A DNA stretch of 64,000 bases from Shinella sp. PSBB067. GTDB taxonomy: Bacteria; Pseudomonadota; Alphaproteobacteria; Rhizobiales; Rhizobiaceae. The notes beneath the pieces are model-generated. The model saw nothing but the letters and a program-made list of their open reading frames with translations, searched no databases and had not been told where the DNA came from. The DNA lies in contig NZ_CP069304.1 in assembly GCF_016839145.1 (NCBI RefSeq), positions 434,001-498,000 on the forward strand, given 5' to 3'. Shown here piece by piece: positions 8,708-15,607 of this stretch; positions within the stretch are counted from its first letter, which is position 1; each line of letters begins with the position of its first letter. The position numbers and the translations under genes were made by a program.

Positions 8708-9733
8708 ATGTCTGCAATGAAGTTTGCGGTTCTGGCCGCGTGCCTGGCCGGTGCCAGCGTCGCTACCACGGCCAGGGCGGAGGAATTGAACCTGCTGTGC
8801 AGCCCGGACGTCAAATGGTGCGAGCTGATGGTGGAGAAATTCCAGGAAAAGACAGGCATCAAGGTGAATGCCGTGCGCCTGTCGGCCGGCGAGGCTTTCG
8901 CCCGCATCAAGACCGAGGCGCGCAATCCCAAGTCCGACGTCTGGTGGGGTGGCTCTGGCGATACCTATGTCCAGGCCGCGCAGGAGGGTGTGCTTGCCGA
9001 ATACAAGTCGCCGCAGGACGCCGACCTGTACCCCTGGGCGCAGCACCAGGCGGAAATCAGCAAATACCGCTCGGTCGGCACGGAAAGCAGCGCCATCGGC
9101 TTTGCCTATAACGAAGAGATCCTGAAGAAAAAGGGTCTCCAGCCGCCGGCCTGCTGGGCGGATCTGGCAAAGCCCGAATACAAGGGCGAGGTGCAGGTCG
9201 CCAATCCGAACTCCGCTGGCACGGCCTATTTCGCGCTGGCGACCATCGTCCAGCTGATGGGCGAGGATGCGGCCTTCGACTACATGAAGAAGCTCAACGG
9301 CAATGTCTCGTCCTATCCGAAATCGGGTTCGGCCCCGGTCAAGGCGGCAGCACGCGGCGAGACCGGCATTGCCATCGCCTTTTCGCACGACATCCTCGCG
9401 CTGATCGACGAAGGCTTCCCGCTGAAGAGCGTCGCGCCCTGCGAGGGAACGGCCTTCCAGGTTGCGGCGGCCGGTATCGTCAAGGGCGCCCGCAACAAGG
9501 CGGCGGCCGAAAAATGGATCGAGTGGGCGTTGTCGCCGGAGGCCCAGTCCATGGCGGCTGCGGCCAAGATGTACAGCAGGCCCTCCAACGTCAAGGCGAC
9601 GGTGCCGGCGGCGGTCGAGTCCATGCCCGTGGGCAAGGTCGTCGACTATGACGGCGCGCGCTTCGGGGCGGCGGAAACCCGCAGCCATCTGCTCAAGCGC
9701 TGGACCGACGAGATCGGCGCCATCGCGCAATGA
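8708..9733 (+). CDS. ABC transporter substrate-binding protein, AfuA/FbpA-like (341 aa)
   Basis: Periplasmic binding protein with a signal peptide ending TTARAEE (about residue 22). Family features include the SDVWWGGSGDTY loop and SSAIGFAYNEEIL. The start at 8708 follows AAGGAGGAG; a second ATG lies three codons on. The SDVWWGG-type loop is common in AfuA-like proteins, some of which bind hexose phosphates, and in proteins annotated as iron(III)- or 2-aminoethylphosphonate-binding. The phosphoesterase and RpiR neighbours make a phosphorylated organic ligand the best guess. Confidence 0.88.
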   Translation: MSAMKFAVLAACLAGASVATTARAEELNLLCSPDVKWCELMVEKFQEKTGIKVNAVRLSAGEAFARIKTEARNPKSDVWWGGSGDTYVQAAQEGVLAEYKSPQDADLYPWAQHQAEISKYRSVGTESSAIGFAYNEEILKKKGLQPPACWADLAKPEYKGEVQVANPNSAGTAYFALATIVQLMGEDAAFDYMKKLNGNVSSYPKSGSAPVKAAARGETGIAIAFSHDILALIDEGFPLKSVAPCEGTAFQVAAAGIVKGARNKAAAEKWIEWALSPEAQSMAAAAKMYSRPSNVKATVPAAVESMPVGKVVDYDGARFGAAETRSHLLKRWTDEIGAIAQ

Positions 9734-9735
9734 AA

Positions 9736-9781
9736 GCACGAACCGAGCCTCGCGCGCCTTCCGGCGAGGCTCGGTTCGTGC
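9736..9781 (+). terminator. Strong intra-operon hairpin after the binding-protein gene
   Basis: A perfect 18-base inverted repeat: left arm 9736-9753 (GCACGAACCGAGCCTCGC), 10-base loop, right arm 9764-9781. It starts two bases after the binding-protein stop and has no T-tract. Rather than full termination it probably stabilises the upstream mRNA end or attenuates read-through, giving more binding protein than permease. Confidence 0.7.
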
Positions 9782-9857
9782 AGCGCCATGACGCCTCTCG
9801 CTGCCATGATCGGAGCGCTGGCGTCCCTTACTCCTCTCAAAGACAGCGAGGTCGGCC

Positions 9858-12092
9858 ATGACGCATGGCAATCGCAGGCTGGACCTGGTCCTTGTCCTGG
9901 GCGCGGTCGCATTGACCCTTCTGCCCTGGTATCGCATCGAGAACGGCTTCTTCGGGTTCGGCTGGCTTTCCGGTTTCCCGCTTTCCGCCGAGGCCGCGCC
10001 CGGTCTCGCCCAGATCGCGGCGCATGGCCGCCTGTGGCTCGCGGCCGTCGTTCTGCTCCTTCTTATCGCCGGTCTGGCGCGCGGCATGGCGGACCCGATG
10101 CGCCGCGGCGCCGTGCTGGCCTGGATGGGGGCGATCGGCGTGCTGTTCCTGGCGCTCCAGGGGCTCGCCATCGGCTTTTCCGGCTGGACATGGGCGATCA
10201 GCGAAAGCCTGTTCGGCCCGCTTGCCGACGGCCAGTCCTCGATGGGGGCGGGCGCGGTGCTCTCCGCCATCACCTTCGTCCTGATGTTCTCCTTCGGCCT
10301 TGCCGAGCGGGGCGTCATGAAGGGCGATGCCTTCGTCGTCAGCTCGATCTCGCTGCTCGTCTTCCTCGTCGCGGTCTTCGTCTTCTATCCGATCGGCAGC
10401 ATGTTCATCGGCGCTGTGCAGGATTTCGACGGCGCGTTCAATCCCGATAATTTCATCCGCAACCTGCAGGACCCGAGCATCTGGAGCCTCAATTGCGTCA
10501 TCGGCGCGGGCCGCTGCGGCGTCGCCTGGCGCACGCTCTGGCTCGCCATCATGACGGGCCTCGGCTCCACGCTGCTCGGCCTTGCCTTCGCGCTGGTCGC
10601 CACCCGCACGCAGTTTCCCTTCAAGAAGGGCCTGCGCCTTTTGACGATCCTGCCGATCATCACCCCGCCCTTCGTCATCGGCCTTGCGCTGACGCTGCTC
10701 TTCGGCCGCGCCGGCGTCGTCACGCAGGGGCTTTCGAGCCTGCTCGGCATCGAGCCCGGCCGCTGGCTCTACGGCCTCACCGGCATCTGGATCGCGCAGG
10801 TCCTCTCCTTCACGCCGATCTCCTTCCTCGTGCTGATCGGTGTCGTCGAGGGCGTCAGCCCGTCGATGGAGGAAGCGTCGACCACGCTGCGCGCCAATCG
10901 CTGGCGCACCTTCTACCGCGTCTCGCTGCCGCTGATGAAGCCGGGCCTCGCCAATGCCTTCCTTATCGGCTTCATCGAGAGCATGGCCGACTTCGGCAAC
11001 CCGCTGGTGCTCGGCGGCAGCCACGGCGTGCTCTCGACGGAAATCTTCTTCGCCGTCGTCGGCTCGCAGAACGACCCGTCGCGCGCGGCCGTGCTCGCCA
11101 TGGTGCTGCTCTTCTTCACGCTCTCGGCCTTCCTGGCCCAGCGCGTCTGGCTCTCCGGCAAGAACTTCGCCACCGTCACCGGCAAGGGCGACAGCGGGGC
11201 GCATATCGCCCTGCCCAGGGGGCTTTCCATCGCCGTCCATTCGGTGGTCATCCCGTGGGGCCTGTTCACGCTGGTCATCTACGGCATGATCCTCGTCGGC
11301 GGCTTCGTGAAGACCTGGGGCCTCGACAACTCGCTGACGCTCGACCACTACATCAAGGCCTTCTCGATCAGCTTCGGCAATGGCACGGCCTGGGGCATCG
11401 CCTGGACGGGCGTCGCCTGGAACTCGTTCTGGACGACCATGGAGATCGCGCTTCTTTCCGCCCCGCTCACCGCCGCGGTGGGCCTGCTGACGGCCTATAT
11501 CATCGTGCGCCAGAAGTTCGCCGGGCGGAACGTCTTCGAGTTCGCGCTGATGATGAGCTTCGCCATTCCCGGCACGGTCATCGGCGTCAGCTACATCATG
11601 GCCTTCAACCTGCCGCCGCTGGAAATGACCGGATCTGCGCTGATCCTGATCGCCTGCTTCGTCTTCCGCAACATGCCGGTCGGCGTGCGCGGGGGCATCG
11701 CGGCGATGAGCCAGCTCGACAAGAGCCTCGACGAGGCCTCGCTGACGCTGCGCGCCGGCAGCTTCCGCACGATCCGCAAGGTCATCCTGCCGCTCCTGCG
11801 TCCCGCCATCACCGCCGCGCTCGTCTATTCCTTCGTGCGCGCCATCACCTCCATCAGCGCCGTCATCTTCCTCGTCAGCGCCGAATACAACATGGCGACC
11901 GCCTATATCGTCGGCCTCGTCGAGAACGGCGAATACGGCGTGGCGATCGCCTATTCCTCCATGCTGATCGTCGTGATGATCGCGGTCATCGCCGGCTTCC
12001 AGCTTCTCGTCGGCGAACGGCGGCTCAGGCGCGAGAACCGCGTCGCCGGCCTCGCCCCGTCCTCGTCCTCCCGCCAGGAGAAAATCGCATGA
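9858..12092 (+). CDS. ABC transporter permease, fused double-domain with N-terminal membrane extension (744 aa)
   Basis: Two BPD_transp_1 domains with EAA loops (EEASTTLRANRWRTFY and DEASLTLRAGSFRTIR) form the inner-membrane channel. It is about 140 residues longer than the related permease at 1378-3183. The extra ~175 N-terminal residues contain several hydrophobic stretches (for example residues 9-25, 58-75, 88-110 and 135-155) that come before the first canonical domain. The stop codon overlaps the ATPase start as ATGA, indicating translational coupling. Confidence 0.88.
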   Translation: MTHGNRRLDLVLVLGAVALTLLPWYRIENGFFGFGWLSGFPLSAEAAPGLAQIAAHGRLWLAAVVLLLLIAGLARGMADPMRRGAVLAWMGAIGVLFLALQGLAIGFSGWTWAISESLFGPLADGQSSMGAGAVLSAITFVLMFSFGLAERGVMKGDAFVVSSISLLVFLVAVFVFYPIGSMFIGAVQDFDGAFNPDNFIRNLQDPSIWSLNCVIGAGRCGVAWRTLWLAIMTGLGSTLLGLAFALVATRTQFPFKKGLRLLTILPIITPPFVIGLALTLLFGRAGVVTQGLSSLLGIEPGRWLYGLTGIWIAQVLSFTPISFLVLIGVVEGVSPSMEEASTTLRANRWRTFYRVSLPLMKPGLANAFLIGFIESMADFGNPLVLGGSHGVLSTEIFFAVVGSQNDPSRAAVLAMVLLFFTLSAFLAQRVWLSGKNFATVTGKGDSGAHIALPRGLSIAVHSVVIPWGLFTLVIYGMILVGGFVKTWGLDNSLTLDHYIKAFSISFGNGTAWGIAWTGVAWNSFWTTMEIALLSAPLTAAVGLLTAYIIVRQKFAGRNVFEFALMMSFAIPGTVIGVSYIMAFNLPPLEMTGSALILIACFVFRNMPVGVRGGIAAMSQLDKSLDEASLTLRAGSFRTIRKVILPLLRPAITAALVYSFVRAITSISAVIFLVSAEYNMATAYIVGLVENGEYGVAIAYSSMLIVVMIAVIAGFQLLVGERRLRRENRVAGLAPSSSSRQEKIA

Positions 12093-13150
12093 TCAAGCCC
12101 AAAGCCGGTTCCGTCACCTTCGAGAACGTCAAGAAGACCTTCGGCGTCTTCACCGCGATCCCGGACCTGTCGCTCACCATCGAGCCCGGCACACTCGTCA
12201 CGCTGCTCGGCCCCTCCGGCTGCGGCAAGACGACGACGCTCAGGATGCTCGCCGGCCTGGAGCATCCGACCGCCGGGCGCATCCTCATCGGCGGCAAGGA
12301 CGTCACCATGCTGCCGGCCAACGAGCGCGACGTCTCGATGGTGTTCCAGTCCTATGCGCTCTTCCCGCATATGAGCTCGCTCGACAATGTCGCCTATGGC
12401 CTGGAATCCTCCGGCCTCTCGCGCAGGGAGGCGCGGGAGCGGGCGGAGGAGGGGCTTGCGCTCGTCGGCCTTGCCGGCATGGGCCACCGCCTGCCGGCCG
12501 AGCTTTCCGGCGGCCAGCAGCAGCGCGTCGCCGTCGCCCGCGCGCTCGTGCTGGAGCCGCAGGTGCTGCTGCTCGACGAGCCCCTGTCGAACCTCGATGC
12601 GCGCCTGCGCCGCAAGGTGCGCACGGATATCCGCGAGCTCCAGCAGCGCCTCGGCTTCACCGCCGTCTATGTCACGCACGACCAGGACGAGGCGCTCGCC
12701 GTCTCCGACCGCATCATCGTCATGAAGGACGGCGAGATCGCCCAGTCCGGCGCCCCGCGCGAGCTCTACGAGGCGCCCGCCTCCTCCTTCATCGCCGACT
12801 TCATGGGCGAGGCCAATGTGATCGCCTGCGAGGTGATCGGCATCGAGAACGACGAGGCGACGGTCCGCGTCGGCGGGTTCGAGCATCGCGTGCCGGCCGG
12901 GCGGGCAAGGCCCGGCGCGGCGAACCTTGCCGTGCGGCCGGGCTCGGTGACGCTCACCGAAGGGCGCGGCGAGGGGCTTTCCGGCCGCATCCTGCATTCG
13001 GCCTATCTCGGCGACCATGTCGAATACGAAGTCGAGACCGATGTCGGAACGCTCTTCATCGTCGACCACGCCGTCGACCGCATCCTGCCCGCCGCGGCCG
13101 ACGCAACGATCCAGTTCAAAAGCCGCGGTATCGCAATCATCGACGGGTAG
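12089..13150 (+). CDS. ABC transporter ATP-binding protein, FbpC/AfuC-like (353 aa)
   Basis: Walker A GPSGCGKTT, Q-loop FQSYALFPHM, signature LSGGQQQRVAVARAL, Walker B LLLLDEPLSNLDA and the VTHDQDEA switch are all present. A TOBE-like C-terminal domain follows (about 240-353). The start overlaps the permease stop by four bases. It is the last gene of the metallophosphoesterase-importer operon and should energise the permease above. Confidence 0.9.
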   Translation: MIKPKAGSVTFENVKKTFGVFTAIPDLSLTIEPGTLVTLLGPSGCGKTTTLRMLAGLEHPTAGRILIGGKDVTMLPANERDVSMVFQSYALFPHMSSLDNVAYGLESSGLSRREARERAEEGLALVGLAGMGHRLPAELSGGQQQRVAVARALVLEPQVLLLDEPLSNLDARLRRKVRTDIRELQQRLGFTAVYVTHDQDEALAVSDRIIVMKDGEIAQSGAPRELYEAPASSFIADFMGEANVIACEVIGIENDEATVRVGGFEHRVPAGRARPGAANLAVRPGSVTLTEGRGEGLSGRILHSAYLGDHVEYEVETDVGTLFIVDHAVDRILPAAADATIQFKSRGIAIIDG

Positions 13151-13194
13151 GCCCCGCGTCGTCGCTTTTCCCGTCAAAACGAAAGGGCGCACCT

Positions 13195-13576
13195 ATGAAT
13201 ATCGCGCAATACGCAACCGGTCTAGCATGTCGGCATTCCGACGGGAGATATGGATGGTTCGATCCGCTTCTATACCGGCCTTGGCTTTGAAAACATCCAT
13301 GAGACGCTGAACGGCGCCAGCCGGGTGGTGTTTCTGCAGCTCAAGGACCTGGTCGTCGAAATCTGGGAGGGTCCTTCGACCGGCCGGTCGGGCGCTATCG
13401 ACCACATCGCCATCAATGTCACCGACGTCGAAGCGGTCTATCGTACCGTCACAGGCGCCGGCCTATCCGCAATCGAGGGAAAAATCTGCGAACTTCCCTT
13501 CTGGGAACTGGGCGTGCGCTACTTCACCATCGAGGGATTGAACGCCGAAAGGATCGAGTTCATCCAGAAGCTCTGA
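13195..13576 (+). pseudogene. VOC (glyoxalase/dioxygenase superfamily) gene with a frameshift near its start
   Basis: From 13226 onward the reading is a small VOC domain (HVGIPTGDMDGSIRFYTGLGF to IEFIQKL, about 117 residues). Its expected N-terminus, MNIAQYATGL from the ATG at 13195, is in another frame. The join falls at 13225, where CTA-G-CAT appears to lack two bases of the usual GLQHVG motif. An internal ATG at 13250 could still give a 108-residue product missing the first strand. It may be a true mutation or a sequencing error. VOC proteins act on small metabolites; the substrate is unknown. Confidence 0.7.
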
Positions 13577-13877
13577 CAACAGCATCGTCCTTCCTTGGGC
13601 GGTGATATGCAGATATGCGCTCCGATCCCGGCACGCATTTCGTCACCCCGTCTGCGCGCCCCGGCTTCTCAGCGGGCCTCTTCCGCTGAACGCCCGCCCA
13701 TTCCGAAGCACCACCAGTTTGTCTGGAAACCGGAGGCCGGACGAACACGCACCGCACGTTTGTTCTCTGAACCTCTGGCTACGGTGCGATGGGCGGGTCT
13801 CGGGTCCGTATCCCTTCGAGACCCCAGAATAAGCCCGGATCGCATTCGCCCTTCGATCAGCTGACCCAATTCCCGCT
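13577..13877. other. Intergenic stretch, no gene recognised
   Basis: No frame in this stretch shows recognisable similarity or a good start. The only structure is an 8-base perfect inverted repeat, GGGTCTCG (13795-13802) with CGAGACCC (13817-13824), without a T-tract. It could be a weak transcription end for the preceding operon. Confidence 0.4.
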
Positions 13878-13909
13878 CTATTATCGTTGCCCATTAAACA
13901 TGATAATAG
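13878..13909. promoter_or_regulatory. Inverted repeat upstream of the ECF sigma gene
   Basis: CTATTATC (13878-13885) and GATAATAG (13902-13909) form a perfect 8-base inverted repeat with a 16-base spacer. It sits in AT-rich DNA about 70 bases before the sigma factor start. Iron-responsive control of fecI-type genes is usual, but this does not match an Irr or RirA box that I can name. Confidence 0.3.
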
Positions 13910-13976
13910 TAATCCACATTATTGGGATCGAGCGGCACAGGCTGCTCGGTTATCAATGACCTGGGTGAGAGGAAGG

Positions 13977-14486
13977 ATGAGCGCATACGACGACGAGCTT
14001 CTGGCTTCCTTTCTTCGCAGCCAGTCGCGCATCCGGCGATACCTGGCCGGCAAGACGGGATCGCCGCAGGATGCAGAGGACCTGGCGCAGGAAGCGTGGA
14101 TCAAGCTCGCGCGCAATGGCGTCGCCGCCGCCAACGCGCCGCTCGCCTATCTCAACCGCGTCGTGCGGTCATTGGCGATAGATCACGGCCGCAGCAGAGC
14201 CCGCTACATGTCGTGCGAGGCCGTCGCGGACCTGCTGTGCGTTCCCGACGATCGCCCCGGTCCGGAGCAGATCGCCGGGGACAGGGAGCAGATGCGCCTT
14301 CTGGCCCATATTCTCGAAGAGCTTCCCGAGAGACAGAGGCGCATCCTGTTCATGGTACGCCTCGAGCAGCGGCTGCAGGCCGATATCGCCTCCGAACTGG
14401 GCGTTTCGGTTCGCACCGTCGAATACGACCTGCGCAGTGCGCTCGAATATTGCTCCGAGCGGCTCGAGCAAATAAACCGGCTCTGA
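13977..14486 (+). CDS. fecI: FecI-type ECF RNA polymerase sigma factor (169 aa)
   Basis: It has sigma-70 region 2 (about residues 12-80, with AEDLAQEAWIKLAR) and region 4 (about 110-165, with LPERQRRILFMVRLE and an HTH ending VRTVEYDLRSALEYC), and no other domains, as in the iron-starvation ECF group. The ATG at 13977 is preceded by GAGAGGAAGG; a 30-codon upstream extension is possible but lacks family similarity. It is followed by fecR and a TonB-dependent receptor with an STN domain, the standard cell-surface signalling set in which the loaded receptor activates the sigma factor through FecR. Confidence 0.9.
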   Translation: MSAYDDELLASFLRSQSRIRRYLAGKTGSPQDAEDLAQEAWIKLARNGVAAANAPLAYLNRVVRSLAIDHGRSRARYMSCEAVADLLCVPDDRPGPEQIAGDREQMRLLAHILEELPERQRRILFMVRLEQRLQADIASELGVSVRTVEYDLRSALEYCSERLEQINRL

Positions 14487-14578
14487 GATTTCGGTTTTTC
14501 GGATATCAATCGTTTATAATCACAGACGGCGCGGTGGCCGGCGCCCTGCCGGAACCAGCTTTGCGGAGGAAGCAGGCA

Positions 14579-15508
14579 TTGGACGGCGATTTCGACGCCC
14601 TCAAACGCGAAGCGACTGCCTGGGTGGTCCGCCTGACATCCGGAACGGCGACCGCCGAGGACGCAGATGCGCTTCGGATCTGGCGCGCCCGCAGCAGCGA
14701 ACATGAGCGCGCATTTCGCGAGGTGAAGCGGCTCTGGAACAATCTCGGCCCGGCATTGGCGGACAAGCGCCGTCCGGTGCCCCTCGTCGGTCGCCGTTCG
14801 TTTCTGGCCGCCGGCGGGGTGGCGGCCAGCGCGGCGGGGGCCGCCTTCATCCTGTCGGATCTGGGTTTCCTGCCGCCCGTCAACCGCCTGCTCGCCGATT
14901 ACACGACGGCGGTCGGCGAACAGAAGAGCATCGCCCTGCCCGACGGTTCGACGGCCGTCCTCGACGGCAAGTCCGCCCTCGTAATGGGCTATACCGAGGA
15001 TGCGCGGCATCTTTCGCTCACCGCAGGCGCGGCCGTTTTCGAGGTCGAGGGCGCCGATCCGCGCCCCTTCGTGGTGTCGGCGGCGGACGGGAAGTCCACT
15101 CTGTCATCCGGCACCCTTTCCCTCGCGCATGCGGTGGACGAAGTATCGGTGGAGTGCATTCAGGGGACCGTCGAGGTGGACTGTCAGGCGTCCATCACCC
15201 TCATGAAGGGCGAGGGCGTGGTCTACTCGTCGGCGGGTCTCGGGCAAAAGGCGACGGCCGAGGTCGAAACGGCGGCCGCCTGGCGCAAGGGCCTGCTCGT
15301 CTTCAACGACCGTCCGCTCGGCGATGTCGTTGCCGACCTCAACCGCCATCGGCGCGGCAAGGTGATGCTCGCAAGCAATGCGCTCGGCTCCCGGCGGGTA
15401 TCGGGCGTTTTCCATCTCGACCGCCCGCAGGAGATCCTCGCTCATTTCGAGAACGCGCTGCACATCCGTTCCGTGAGTCTCGTCGGCGGCATCGTGCTGC
15501 TGATGTAA
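14579..15508 (+). CDS. fecR: FecR family anti-sigma/signal-relay protein (309 aa)
   Basis: Order of parts: N-terminal cytoplasmic DUF4880-like sigma-binding segment (EATAWVVRLTSGTATAEDADAL), one membrane segment at about residues 73-93 preceded by GRRSFLAAGG, then the periplasmic FecR domain (VGEQKSIALPDGSTAVLD) and a C-terminal STN-like module (GLLVFNDRPLGDVVADLNRH). The chosen start is TTG at 14579 because GGAGGA lies at proper distance; no ATG fits the frame. It relays receptor occupancy to the sigma factor encoded just before it. Confidence 0.85.
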   Translation: MDGDFDALKREATAWVVRLTSGTATAEDADALRIWRARSSEHERAFREVKRLWNNLGPALADKRRPVPLVGRRSFLAAGGVAASAAGAAFILSDLGFLPPVNRLLADYTTAVGEQKSIALPDGSTAVLDGKSALVMGYTEDARHLSLTAGAAVFEVEGADPRPFVVSAADGKSTLSSGTLSLAHAVDEVSVECIQGTVEVDCQASITLMKGEGVVYSSAGLGQKATAEVETAAAWRKGLLVFNDRPLGDVVADLNRHRRGKVMLASNALGSRRVSGVFHLDRPQEILAHFENALHIRSVSLVGGIVLLM

Positions 15509-15607
15509 AAAGCTCGAAAGTTTTCGGAAAAATTTCGGGTTCGCGATTCCCCATCGTTCTTATCAACAGAGGCTGCCTTTCGGCAGTGGTTGTCGATGGG
15601 GACTGGA

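Noticed and set aside
6994..8931. 645-codon minus-strand open frame across the metallophosphoesterase gene
   Set aside because: The plus strand encodes a complete metallophosphatase motif set; the antisense text has no recognisable family.
13741..13830. tRNA-like or T-box-like folding upstream of fecI
   Set aside because: Only one 8-base stem is present; no cloverleaf, anticodon loop or T-box sequence.
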